A stretch of DNA of 64,000 bases, from assembly GCA_015179125.1 (NCBI GenBank), contig WHVA01000004.1, positions 588,508 to 652,507 of the forward strand. The letters are read 5' to 3'. Under the pieces are notes generated by a model. The model made no database searches and was not told the origin of the DNA. It saw only the letters and a list, made by a program, of their open reading frames with translations. Source of the stretch: Gautieria morchelliformis. Taxonomy: Eukaryota; Basidiomycota; Agaricomycetes; Gomphales; Gomphaceae. The position numbers were made by a program, and so were the translations under genes. This document shows, one piece after another, positions 24,115 to 35,910 of this stretch. Every line of letters begins with the position of its first letter. The stretch's first letter is position 1.

Positions 24115-24727
24115 TGATTCTATCCTACACATGACCTCGTGTGACTTGCATCTTACTAAGCTGCTAATCCCAGCTAGGGTTATTCACTTACTTTGGTGTC
24201 TAATTCCTTGTTAAGTAGTTACTTTACTGCTTAGCCACTTGGACTAATCCTCCGGGTGTAATTCTACAGAGTGAGTCTGTCAATTGAAAGTCTTGCCATT
24301 TGCACTCCAATACCCTAGACGATCTAGTCAGTTGATTTTCCTGATTAGAGACTTTCACAAGTCGCTTTGTTCACAAAACTCGTCCCTTGTTTTATTGCAG
24401 TGCGCTGGTAGATTATCAGGGCAGTCCATTTATAAACTCGCCTGCGAAGTACATTCCTTTATATTTTGGAATACGCTTGGACCCCGATAGTGTCCTTGAA
24501 CCTACATTCTTTTAGTTTATTGTTCAGTGCTGCTAAGAAACGTATTGCCTTCCATCCGTATTAACTTGGACTAGTTCTTACGTGGATTGCAACCAAGGTA
24601 CAAATATTAAATTATTTCCGGAGTTGTGCTGCAGCATCGTTTAATATTCTTTGAGTCTCGTAAACGACACGTTCTGATAGATTGAAGTGTTAGCAATAAC
24701 ACCAAAGTCTTGAAGGGTTCCAAAACA
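24115..24727 (-). repeat. Partial LTR of the TGTTTTGGAACC family (copy E1)
   Basis: Read on the minus strand it starts TGTTTTGGAACCCTTCAAG at 24727 and is clearly similar, over about 600 bp, to the LTR at 43442-44826. Its other end is missing at the junction with the gag fragment, so it is truncated. No target-site duplication was found. Confidence 0.65.
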
Positions 24728-25789
24728 GTGCTAGAGCAGGTGCAGAGTGGTCTGATTCAATGCTTGCATGACAGGTATGGGCCAGGGAAGGACAAGAAGG
24801 CTGACCCACTCTGGGCCACACTCAGTCAACAGATCTCTTGGTGGGAGTGGCTCGTAGGAGTGTACATGCAAGCCTGTGACAAACCGTGTCATCCCATGTC
24901 ACCTTATTGTGATGAAGTAATACCGAGTTCCATTGTTCACCTCATATAGCTTTGCGCAGTCTCAAGCTATTCCCATTGTTTTATCTCTTTATTGTTCTCT
25001 GAAAACTATAAAGTAGCTAGCTAGTCTCCCTCCCTTCCCTCAGTAATTTGCAAATGGGCAAATACTGAGGTAAGAAACTTGTTATTATTTTTACATTCTT
25101 TCTTACTTATACGCATTGTAGATATTGTTGTATAGGTAATTATATTAGTACTTTGCAAATGGGAAAATACTGAGATATTGTCGTATAGTTTATCTACCCT
25201 TACATGGCTTGCTCAGGACTTTGAGAGTGAGTTTCAAGGTGACATGGAGAGATTCCTTGGCTTCTTTGCCTACACAGGTAGTGTCATGGCAGAAGGTTGA
25301 AGTTAAGACACCATCAATGCGTCTCCTGGTCACTGAGGACATCCCCAATTGCACCAACCATCTGGAACAGGAGCAGCAGCAGGAACACTACAGGGATGAG
25401 AAAGGTGTGTTTTCCAAGGAGAAGTGGGTGGAGAAGTGGGGGTCAAAAAACAAGTGGGACATTTATTATGAACTAGAGCCCAAAGCTAGGGCATGGAACT
25501 AGACAAACTAATTGGACAAGTTAATTACACCCTACTGTTAAATGCTATGCTGCTGGCTTCCAAGGGCATTCTGAAGGCATTCTTAAGCTGGTGTGTCATG
25601 CAGAGACCCTGTAAGGGCAACTCTCCTTAGACAGCAGAATTCATGCAGTCTGGCAGAGAGGGATCCAAAGGATGAATAAATGACTATCTACATGACATAA
25701 GGCTCACCTGGCAGAGAGGGATCCAAAAAGGAAAGGATAAGGACCCCCACTGCCAGCACACTGACTATATACTCGCACCGTCACACACC
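24728..25789 (+). pseudogene. Unidentified coding relics
   Basis: Two short coding-like stretches, at 24728-24946 and 25209-25501, contain Trp-rich segments (DPLWATLSQQISWWEWL) and an alternative-frame FQGDMERFLGFFAYTGSVMAEG-like segment that resembles retroelement Gag, but no assignment is firm. Between them lie two copies of an imperfect palindrome (25042-25069 and 25147-25174) and a TATA-like ACTATAAAGTAGCTAG near 25005. Confidence 0.3.
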
Positions 25790-26782
25790 CTTTCACATCT
25801 CCAGGAGTACTCACCTCACAAATGATACTGGCCCTGACCTCTGCAGTGATCACCTAATGCATACAAGACTCCAACACCACTCTGGATAGAAGCCACAACT
25901 GAGGGCCCAGGACCTCGGCTTTGGGACTGAGGTGGATGCAGGGACGGGTCGGGGGTTCTGGGCATGCTTAGACCCAGACTGGGGCTGAGCTTGGGAATGG
26001 CTTCAGAAAAGGGTTCCTCTGACATCACCCTCCCTCTAGAGTGCTGTGTCCTCAAAGCACAGGACATGATTGATTGGAAGGCTGTTGCCCTAATCTTCCG
26101 AGGTGCTCTGGGGGAGCTTTACCACATTGAACACTAGGTGAAGCCATGCCATTGATGCGGGGAGGTGGAGGTAGTATGCATTCCTTCCAGCTCTCTGGAC
26201 CACTGCAAAGGGTCTGAGGTACTGGTGGGTGAGAAGGGTCAGCTAGTCAAGATGTCACTCATGGTGAGGAAGACATGATCGTCAACATTGTACTCTGAGG
26301 TGAGGATTCGATGTTGGTTGTAATACCAAGCCATGTCGTCTTTCACCTTGACCATGGCTGACCACACTTCCATGAGTGAGGCTTCCATCCAGGCTCAGAA
26401 TTTGTTCACAGGTTCCATCTGAGAGTTTGGCTGGTTGGGCTTGAAGCCCATCCAAGGGTGCTGCCCAGTGTTGAGTATGGATGGGGTCTCCTGTGTTGCG
26501 GAGTGGATATGGTTGTTGTACTGGAACTCTACGAGTGGGAGGAGCTCATCCCAGTCATCCTGCCTCTCGTTCACAAAGAGCCAAAGTTACTGCTCGAGCT
26601 CTTGGTTGACACGCTCTATCTGGCCATCCCCTTGCAGGTGCTATGCAGTGGTCATGGAGAGTCAGATCCTGAGCATACAGTAGAGTTTTCAGGTCAGTTT
26701 GGCCATGAACTGGGGGCCTCAGTCAGAAACAACCTGGTGTGGGAGCCCATGCAACTTCCAGATGTTCCAGCACAGGGGGCAT
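25790..26782 (-). pseudogene. Decayed Ty3/gypsy integrase fragment
   Basis: On the minus strand, reading leftward from about 26782, the frame gives the integrase core HQVVSD-GPQF, then HLQGDGQIERVNQELEQ with the catalytic Glu, RQDDWDELLPLVEFQYNN and SATQETPSILNTGQHP. It continues with the C-terminal block RPFAVVQRAGRNAYYLHLP and LHLVFNVVKLPQ near 26110-26200. Several stops interrupt it. The aligned features are those of a gypsy element different from gypsy-1. No LTRs can be paired to it. Confidence 0.75.
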
Positions 26783-28255
26783 TGTTTTGGAACCTGTTGA
26801 ACTAAACGTAAAACTGTGGTGTTAAACACAATTCTAAAGTTCAATCAGATATTTGACTTTACAAGCACACGCAAGCTTCGAAACTATTCTAACGGAGAAC
26901 CCAATTAAGAAATTATACTCCGGTGAACAATCAGAATCAGTATTGGTACAGGAAGTGTAGCAATAGAGATTTAACTGAACACGTGTAGTTCTTAGATTAT
27001 GCAATACTTTGTGAGGTCAAAGAATGTTTATAGGCGTCCAAGGGTCCAGATACTCTAAGGGGGAAAGCTACCTAGAGTCTTAGGACCGCGGGTCGAGTGA
27101 ATTAAAGACAACAATAATCCCCAAGACGTGAAAAGATAGTTCTGCGCTTGAACTCTTCCTCAGTTCAAGTATGTCACTATTCTTGTGGCTTTTCTGGTTT
27201 TCCAACTCAACAAACATAGGATATTAACTCACTTACCCTGAGTTAGGTTAATATCTGCAGTGCGTTGATTGATCAAGAAAGATCAATTACTCAAAAGGCT
27301 ATTAACCCACTTAGCTCGTTAATAATCTATTGCGTGAATTGAATAACTAATAACCAAGTCTATTAGATCACTGCTCAGAGTGGCGTCTAATGGTACAGGA
27401 TTACTAATCAGTTACTCTTAGTAATGTTGCTGTTCGCAGCGCAATTATTCAGAGCCTGCTGCAATTAAAATAGAGCACTCTTGTACTTCTCAGAGCCAAT
27501 CAGAGTTGCTGCAATCTTAGACTGTAGCCAAGTCAGTGAGCCAGTACTTCGGTACAAGGCTGGGTTGAAGTCACACTTCAGTTACTCAAGGTATGAGTGG
27601 TTTGGGTGAAAGATGATTGATTGCTTCACTGCTAAAACTGCAGGCTATTTATACTGCACCTATCTAGCTTATGTAACTACTGCTAGGAACCTTGTAGAGG
27701 CTTCTACTACTGTGAAGAACCTTGTGGAAGCTTAGAGAAGCTTCAGGAAAGGTTTGGAAACTATTGGAAGGCTGTGGAAGGTTCTATTGCTATATTGGGT
27801 TAAAGTCACAGCTCTGTGACAGTAAAGCTAAGAGTATGTAAGAAACTCCCATGCTCATGTGATTATCATGTGATGAAGGAAAGTCGTGTGACTTCAAGCT
27901 GGATTGAGGTCATGTGACTGTGTCATGTGATTGTCAGGTGACTGTAGATAATCAAGTGACTTTGAGGTCAGGTGATTGTCAGGTGACTGTAGATAATCAG
28001 GTGACTTTGAGGTCAGGTGATTGACAGGTGACTGTGGGTGATCAGGTGACTTTGAGCTGTTTTTGAGGTCATGTGATAGTCATGTGATCGTAGGTGATTC
28101 TTAGCTAAACTATCAAGAGATTGTTGTATCTTGTGGACCCAATGTGAGTGTAGCATAGAAATATTAATACAACCTTTCTTGAGGACATTTGAAACTAATT
28201 AACTACCTAGTAAATGTTCATAAATAGGTAGCTACTTTGTGGACGATCCCTAACA
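26783..28255 (+). repeat. LTR-like element of the TGTTTTGGAACC family (copy E3)
   Basis: It starts TGTTTTGGAACCTGTTGAAC and ends CCCTAACA, 1473 bp, interrupting the gypsy integrase remnant. Flanks GGCAT (26778-26782) and GCCAT (28256-28260) may be a duplication with one change. The sequence right of it does not obviously continue the integrase, so the right boundary is tentative. It contains the 45-bp tandem repeat below. Confidence 0.5.
27916..28050 (+). repeat. 45-bp tandem repeat, three units
   Basis: Two near-identical 45-bp units (27961-28005 and 28006-28050), starting TTTGAGGTCAGGTGATTG, and a more diverged unit before them. The motif GTGAC/GTGATT recurs within each unit, so it is itself a shorter decayed repeat. 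Confidence 0.75.
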
Positions 28256-28260
28256 GCCAT

Positions 28261-28620
28261 AGGAAAGTTTTCCCACAGGGAAAACCCTGAATAAAACAGG
28301 AAAAACTTGTTGAATTATATAATAATATTTCGGGCAGGGAAAACCATAACAAAGCTGTGAATTACTCTATGCTTTAGCCTGCCATGGAAACCCAAGCAAA
28401 CTCCTAGAATTTTGGCAGGTAAAACTCTGAATAAAACCTTGAGAAGACATAGTATTATGAATAGGTTATTTGTCAAGGCAAGACTTGGTGAAAACATTAG
28501 GTTTAACATGGATTTTGCCGACTGGCAAAATCTTAACAAAATAAAAATATTTTACCAGTTAAAATCATAAACAAACACATGATATTACGAAGGTTTTCCC
28601 TGGGCAATGGAAAAATGATT
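28261..28620. repeat. AT-rich block of repeated small hairpins
   Basis: Motifs of the form GGGAAAACC and TTTTGCC..GGCAAAA recur about every 60-100 bp, alternating in orientation. No coding signal. Confidence 0.4.
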
Positions 28621-29780
28621 GAAGACCATGACACAGGCGAACAACGCCGAGACATGAACCCACGTGATAGCAGCGCAGACCGAGGTGCCCAGCCCTAGCG
28701 GCCCACCACAGCCTAAGGCACCGACAACCACAGGCCATGTGCCAGTGCACAAAACAGTCCATACACATGCACAGCCGCCGCCAGCCTAGTTGCCGCAACC
28801 CACACGCCGACTTGGGAGAAAATGACCCGGATGAACGACATCGCCGCATGGACCCACGAGATGACAGGAACAAAGGAGAAAGGGATGAGGAAGAGGGAGG
28901 GACAGAACAGGGATAGAAGCAGTCAGACAGACCAATGAGGATGCAACATGGACACGTGAGATCATGGAGCCAGAGAGCCAGAGCGCCATCCACACAGCAC
29001 TCCCAGATGACCCGCAAAGCATACCCTTATCACCACGCTGTCGCCCAATGGGAGCCCAGAGGATACAGAGTGTGTTTATCAGTGAGGTCACTTTTGTGGA
29101 AGCTGTTGTGCATTGTAAGAGTAGAGCAGGTTCACATATGTATGGCTCAAGCTGGGTATGATCATTTGGAAGAGAATGAGTGGTTCATCGAAAAATCTGC
29201 TCTCTGAGTGCTTAAAATCAGCAGCTTAAGCACCAATTTTTCAGTGTTGAATTAGTGCCTTTTGCATCTATATATTTTGAGGATGGAACAAGAAGCATGC
29301 AACCGTAGCAGGTACACGAGCAGTTGCTTCTCCCTGCAGCCTCATAGACGAGAAAAATATGACTCCTTAGAGATAAAAAGAGGATGGAAGAGGACGGAAG
29401 ATGGAAGAGGATAGACCGTCCATCCACTTCCACCTTACTTCCATCCCTAGGAGTATGTATGTACCCCGGCCCGTGACGTGCTGGGGTACATACTAGTAGG
29501 GCATGGCGTTCCATGTGGAGAGTAGATAGATGGTGTGTAGATCGCTGGCATATCGACATAATGGGTATAATTTAGCTTTTTGAAGTAGTGCTTTGATGGC
29601 GTGCTCTTTACCACGCCTTGATGGTGAAAAGCTTCGCTCTCTTATGCCAGTCTACTCTGACGCATGGTGCATGGCGTCTTCTGCACCAACCCCCACCCTC
29701 TACTTCCTCCGGAGTCCGCTAACACCATCACCAGCATGAGAAAATACCACCAGCATCCTCTCCATTAGCATATGGGATGA
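28621..29780. other. No gene resolved
   Basis: Overlapping short frames on both strands, Cys/Ser-rich on the minus strand, without motif or splice logic. A purine-rich stretch lies at about 29378-29415. Confidence 0.4.
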
Positions 29781-30826
29781 ATGGACAGTGTTCATTCATC
29801 AAAGCTAGAGGTGGAACGTGGACCCCTCCTCTTCCACATCCATACACTCTTGTCTCAGGGGAGATGGACAATGAACCTCTCAGTCCACGGAAGACCATGT
29901 CTCCCACTCCTCAGAACACTCTCAAGTGTGCATGGACATGGTCTCCATGTCCAAGCACAGTTGGTTCCGAGTGGTATTGGTTAAAGTGGTGGATCCTGAA
30001 AATTGTGACAGGGGAAAGGTTCGGGAATGTGAAAAGCCTCATGGTTCTGCAAACAGAGGTAAGAGTGAGTGCATGGAGCATTGTGTGATGCATATGTGGG
30101 TGGGGGGTTGAGGGAGGCACTGTGAGGGGCACGCAATGGCTGGAGCGGGAAAATTGGGGCACCTTAAGGCTAGTTGAGAGAAATAGTCAACAAAGGTGAA
30201 GATGAAATGGACAAAGTCGACATCCATGTGCATAGACTCAAGTTCAATGAACTGGAAAATGCGCTTGAGATCAGCATGATCACTAAAGAGCCTTCTCTGT
30301 CAAGAAGTCTTCTCAATCAGGAAGTGGAAAGGCTTACTAGAGATGGCCGAATGTTCTCACTCCCCCAAAGAAGAAAAGCGCATTGAAAAAGGTGAGCTTT
30401 ACTCTGAAGCTGATACTCACAGATACTCGGCGAACATCAAACATCAATGCTGTGGGTATTTGGATCCAATGCGGCTTGGCACTGCAGCTGGCATTGCATT
30501 TGCGACGAGTGCGGTGATGAAGCCAGCCACGTTCTGTCACCTGAATAGGAAAGGATTCCATGTGACTATTATAGTGCATGGAATGGGTACTCCATCTGTC
30601 AGACAAAATCAGCAAAAGGGACATCCGCGCCATAAGGATAAGGAAGGTGTCGAACAGTGGCTTCCCACCTTCACTGTATCCAGTAAGCCCAGGGGCTGCA
30701 CCAAGAATTCGGGCCATGGTGTAACGGTCGTGATACTGATGAAGGTGGCAGCTTAGCTAGAAAGTGGCATAAGTCAACTGTCAAGCGTAGAAGAAACATT
30801 TACCACACCGCTCATCCTTGAACAGG
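29781..30826. other. Unresolved relic region
   Basis: An open plus-strand frame at 30343-30756 (137 codons) and minus-strand stretches at about 30030-30330 look partly coding, but I could not match them to a family with confidence. A decayed retroelement pol is possible. The region lies left of a solo LTR that inserted next to the FunK1 relic. Confidence 0.3.
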
Positions 30827-30831
30827 AATGC

Positions 30832-31487
30832 TGTTACGACCGTTCACTTCCGACTTCCGACCTTCAGTTCCGCAACACTTTCCGCCCTTCCGATATTTCC
30901 GACATCCCGCCCCTTGTTCATTTCCCTTGTTCTTTTGACTCTATTACTCGGACCCCCCGGACCCACCTTACCGTTCATCAAGACCATATGTCCGGCCCTC
31001 ATTGTGTTTCGTTGTCAAGACATGTTTTCCCGACCCCTTGTTCTTTGCCATTGTTCTACCTTACCCTGAACCCCCCTTGTAGTCCCATTGTTCCCAATTA
31101 GTTAGTTCCCACGCATTGTCTACTCGACTTCCGCTTCCCCTGGAACTTGCTTAGTATCATACCATTACCTGTTGTTTCTGCGCTTTGTATAAAACCCCCT
31201 CATGTATGTCTGTTATTCTGCAATCAGATAACCACCTTCGATACTTGATTTCCTTCGCTCCATCTCCTGTTCTTAGCACAGCAAGTCTAGCAAGACCTCA
31301 GTCTCTCCACCTTCCGTCTTCCGCCTCAATTCCGCCCCAAGTTCCGACCAACCTTCAGTTCAGTACATTCCGACTTCCGACCCATTTCCGAAATACCTAG
31401 GACGATAGTTTCATTGGGGGTGCAACCTACAAGTTGAAGCCGCTGTCCTTTCCAGTTCTGACTTAGCGGAAATCTCGATACGTAACA
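30832..31487. mobile_element. Solo LTR (656 bp), TGTTACG...CGTAACA
   Basis: Perfect 7-bp inverted ends and a perfect 5-bp duplication AATGC at 30827-30831 and 31488-31492. A TATA box (GTATAAAAC) lies near 31187. It has a strong repetition of TTCCGAC/TTCCGCC motifs at both ends. No internal retroelement sequence adjoins it. Confidence 0.85.
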
Positions 31488-31492
31488 AATGC

Positions 31493-33663
31493 CGCCAATG
31501 CTTTGCAAAGCTCCATCTGAAGAATCTGTGACCAGTGTGAAAACATACGAAGTCCATCATTACCTTTCCAACGCCCGTGACCATGGACAATATCTTCTTC
31601 ATCGTAATATCCTTGACAAGATGCAGCTTGTAAACCTGAGGATGCATGTGACTCATCCATATTATTTTTGGGGATTTTTCCGCTGTGTGATTTGTATGTA
31701 AAAGTATTTGTACAGCAGTCAACTACTGTGTATAAAGGGAATAAGAATAGAATGCCAGTTGCATATGGCCGGACACCCGGAGTCAAAACGCAAATTGTGA
31801 AATTGAAGCGCGACCATCTGGCCAACCTCACTGAGACATGAAAGGCAGTGTACCCTAGAACCATGTAAATCACAAGCTGCACACAACAACTAAAGACCCA
31901 CCGAGTGATGCTTTGCTAATTCCTGCTTCTGATCCTTCCAATTAATCGCCTGGTCCCCATCCCATATGAATCCCACATATCTAGTAACTTCTCAAGTCAC
32001 GGCAAAACTGAAGCAAACATAAAAAAACGAAAGGACTGATGTGAAAGATGGTATGTACTCTGTCACAGGCAGCCCCTCAGCTTCATCCATCAGCATGACG
32101 TTCCCGATGCTTATGTCACGGTGCAACCAGCCATTCTTAAAAAGCCCAAAATACCCTGTCAATCACCATTATAGGTAAATCATGTCTGATGCCCTCTTCG
32201 TTTACATACCTAACATGGCATGCACTATACAACGCACGAGCAATCGAGGACTTTGTGCAGCTTGCAGTGATGTCACTTGGGTCACAAAAGCAGATCGCAT
32301 ATGTATTCGTTCGTCAGGCCTAACCCCAGTGTATGGCTCTGGCGCACACATGGGCCAATACGCTGCATCATCAGGTATGAACTTATCCATTCCGTCCTTG
32401 ACAGGGTATGAGTCAAGGATGTCTGGCAGTCCAAATGCGCCCGATAACGCTTGAAACATTGTGCCTTCTTCGTTATGGGTTTTCAATGGCCAAGAATCTT
32501 TCAGAATGACAGTGTCTGGCAAGGGAAAAGATATGCCTCCCTCCCACCTCAAGGGTTCTCAGCCATCAGTCTCTTTTCCAGGCTGAGAACGTGGGTGTTG
32601 ATGACTTCGTAAGTTATCCCAGTGAGTGGACGGAGGTTGAGTGGGAGAACCATCGGTGGTGGTTGCACCTTCAAACCCAATTGTTAACTACTGGTGCGGA
32701 TCTCTAAACATCAAAATGCACCCTTCTTGACCAAAAGATACACATGCGTTGCTCGTCCGTGAACGCAACGTCGGTCACAAAGTGTTTTCGAAATCTTGAA
32801 TATACCCCTCTCGGGAATCGCAAGGTCTGTGATGGTACGAGTAGTATCGATTCCAGCATGTTTTTCATCGGTCCAAGAATTAATCCCAACTACTCCGTGG
32901 ACAAATCCTTCAAAGCCTGCCTCCTGTGAGAGGTCAAGTTCTGGCATAACAACCAGACCCTTGCGAGAATAAAATCCAAAGCGCACCCCCATCGTTGCGT
33001 GGTTGAAATGGATAACAGTGACGAAAAGTCTATCCAATCGGTGTGCGAACATACAGCGCGCAAATGTGCTTGACTGCATGATCAAACCAGGCCAGTTATT
33101 CTTCACCTCTATGCAAATTTCAGCCTCGTTCCATGAGAGCCTCGGCTCTCATCGACAGACTGACAAACACCAAGGTCTGGTTTTAGAGGGGAGTCTTTGT
33201 CAAGTCCTTCAGCCATTTCCCGACCGTACATGTAAAACTGAAGACCTCGGTGGATATTGCGTTTCGGCAGCTTTTTGGAGGAGATGGACAGAATCTGGGT
33301 GAGTAACCACTCCAACGGCACATAATGAGCACTTTCTGGACCAGTGTGGCTGGGCCATTCCTTGAAAGTGTTGGTTGGGCTGTGCCAGAATACACCAGGT
33401 TTCACTTTGGATAGGACAGCGTCGACAATTTTTTGATCTGCCCAACAGCGCTCTTCAAGCAGAGAATTACTCTCAAACGTCGCACCGCAGAACTCGCCCT
33501 TCATCAGCTTTTTCAATTCATCCTGGGTCTGAGTGTGTGATTTATGAGATTTACTGGAACTGATGCTATATGGTGTGCTCGTCACTAATGGAAGCTTGAG
33601 AGATTTGGGCAGTGTTGATGGCATCTGGAATAACAAATACCAAGAATTAGAGGCAGACAACAA
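31493..33663 (-). pseudogene. FunK1-type fungal protein kinase, decayed
   Basis: Reading leftward from about 33627, the N-terminal FunK1 region (EFCGATFESNSLLEERCWAD, then LKPDLG) is followed after a frame change near 33125 by the block VEVKNNWPGLIMQSSTFARC, which is characteristic of this family. An exon at 32552-32202 carries KDSW...EEGTMFQAL and RIHMRSAF. The catalytic loop HRDISIGNVML lies at about 32095-32133. FunK1 proteins are kinase-fold proteins expanded in Agaricomycetes, probably acting in the cytoplasm; substrates are mostly unknown. The C-terminal lobe (about 31500-31900) is poorly preserved and ends at a solo LTR. The frameshift and decayed C-terminus suggest a pseudogene, though some breaks may be unrecognised introns. 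Confidence 0.75.
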
Positions 33664-33930
33664 ATAAAGAACTATGTCGTGCGAGTCTGAGAGGCAGAGC
33701 TGTCGTCAACATGCAGACAAGTCATATGACAAGTGAACCGTCTACATTCTTGCGGTGTGTTGGTGGTAGCGGCCTCAAGCTTAAATACCAATAATGTGCT
33801 GTGTGCTGCCTCAGACGGTACTAAGGCCGCCAATCTCAAATATGCATAATTCTCTAAATTGTTCTTTTTGATGTATATAGTAAATCTAATTATTGTGTCC
33901 TACTGGCATAATTCTGCTTGCCTCCCTCCC

Positions 33931-35894
33931 TCTCACACCTTCTTAGCAAGCTTCCTTATAGCCTTCCTAACCACTCCTTTGATGAAATTCGCATCACCCC
34001 ATGACATCCCGATGTTGGCCATGAGCACATCAGCCGTCACCTCCTCCAGTTCATTTAGGAAGTAAACATTGTTTGCTCCAAATTTACCTTTGAATTCGTC
34101 AATGTTCTGCCCCCTATCCTCAGCCAATTATGGACATCGTCAAGAAACTCTTTGATGTTTGGGTAAGCGATGTCACCGGGAGTCGCAGGGGTCAACTGTT
34201 CCGGTCTCTTGTCAGGATTGAATGGAGTAACAGGGTGGTTCAGGACCATGTTCTGAGCAAACATTCGATAGTCAATTGGTGGGAACATCATCATAGGAAA
34301 TGATCCTTGAAGACCCAATGCAGCGCTGGGCAGGTTCGGCGTTGACCCTTCATCGGTCTTCTCTTTTTGAATAGAGTCTTTGCGATAATGGAAATCTTCG
34401 AAGTGAGCGTTGTTTGGAGGGACTTTCAGAGTGACCCTGTGAATGTTAGAAACCTAAATTCGCATTATTAGCAGCGAGTAATACATATAAATGCAAAGGT
34501 TGTACTCACCAAGGCTGTTACCCAGGACTGGAGTTGGCACCATGATAAATGTGTGTGCTCTCCGTTCTTATTCAGTTTGCAGACTTTTGAAGCACATGCC
34601 GGTTTGCCACAGTTTGAATACTCTGCCTTCAACGCCTCCATGAAATCCCTTTCCTGTTTTGTCAGTAGGCCATGCTCTTCGATCTCAGATCCTTCAGTGT
34701 CAGAATTGGCATTCAAGTCCTGAATACAATTTTTTTTTCTTTTTGCCCCTGCCAGCTGCATTTGTCACAGTTTTGTCCCTTTTCCTGGAAAGTGTATGCT
34801 GAAGTGATGCAATGTACTATAATTCTTATAATATCAGATGTGGCTGCCATGTGAAGTCACACGCACACGTACACTTTCATCCAGAACGATGTCTACTTCC
34901 ACGCCACTGGCATCGCCCTTTTTCTTCCTTGCCTGAGCGCTCTTCACATCATCCTTGAGGTTGTCCCAGTCCTCTTCTTTTGCCAGTTTCAAAAGGTGTT
35001 TATCTCGCACCCCTTTGACCCGGTAAGCTAGGTGCAGCATCTTTTTCACTGTTTCATAGCACCCTATCGCTTTGAAGATATGTTCCTCAACCTTCTTGTA
35101 ACTGACATTGGCAGGAAGCTTCACATGCTCAACAAATCCTTTGGCTTCAGTGCCGTCCAGAACATGCAAGATAATTACTAGGCCGTGAAATGAGCATCAA
35201 ATTATAAATGAAAAATATGATGGCATACCAGGTTCATCAATATCCTTTACCTGTTTGGGAACTGCCACATCTACTAACTCTTCAGACTCTGAGTCTTGAT
35301 TAGGGTTGTTGGGCTCGGCTTCAGACTCAGATGCACTTTGAGCCGGCTGGGTCTCTTCCTCATATGAAGACCCTGACTCAGGTTCTAAGTCTTCAAAAGT
35401 TACTTTTTTTGCCGCCTGACGTTTCGGTCGAGAAGTGCTAGAAGTTTGAACAGATTCTAAATAACTGGTGAGCTTGAAATAGCATCATTATATATAAACT
35501 GACCTTTGCCCTGAATTCCCGCTAGGTCAGGTAACAGTTCCTCTGGAGGTTCTTTGACCATTTTCATTGCTCGTGTTGACTTGGTGGGCTGTCTTTTATT
35601 TTTGTTATTTCCCATTGTTGGTAAGGCAAGTCGAACTTGGTCGGGTTATGCCAATTTATAATAGGCGGCTTGCCATGCTGCACCATCGACAACACCACAC
35701 ACCACAGACACTTCAGCCTCTCTTGGTTCGGCACTCGTCTTCCATATGAACTTGCCCCGGGCTTCGAAGCATCTGCCAACCCTGTTCTTCAATCACGCCT
35801 CTTCACTTAGCTCAACTCCCACCGCCACAGGCTCGCCGTCAAGTACCAGCAGCTCCCTGTCAACTCCCCCATAACCCCAGTGGCCAACTTCCAT
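33931..35894 (-). pseudogene. Basidiomycete-specific protein with C-terminal SAM-like domain, decayed
   Basis: From ATG at 35894 the frame reads MEVGHWGYGGVDRELL, with two in-frame stops (TGA at the codon after GVELSEEA, TAA after YYKLA) that fit C-to-T changes in Arg and Gln codons. Likely introns of ordinary size follow, including one at about 35180-35231 that joins DEP to VIILHVLDGTEAKG in frame and one at about 34455-34510. The middle is acidic and Ser-rich with a basic patch RPKRQAAKKV. The C-terminus (about 34190-33931) has helices of a SAM-like fold (YPNIKEFL...ELEEVTADVL...GMSWGDANFI), split by a one-base frameshift near 34125. Function unknown; similar proteins are abundant in Agaricomycetes as I recall them. 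A SINE sits directly upstream of the ATG. Confidence 0.55.
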
Positions 35895-35910
35895 GAGTAT
35901 CCCGGCCCGT

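Noticed and set aside
27904-28060. CRISPR-like array
   Set aside because: The repeat units are contiguous without unique spacers and the genome is eukaryotic; it is a tandem repeat inside an LTR-like element.
28565-29091. Two overlapping minus-strand frames, Cys/Ser-rich
   Set aside because: No conserved motif, no consistent splice sites, and both frames are open at once, as expected by chance in this composition.
30343-30756. 137-codon plus-strand open frame as a gene
   Set aside because: No recognisable domain, basic and Thr/His-rich with scattered Cys, and the opposite strand is also open over part of it. I left it as unresolved.
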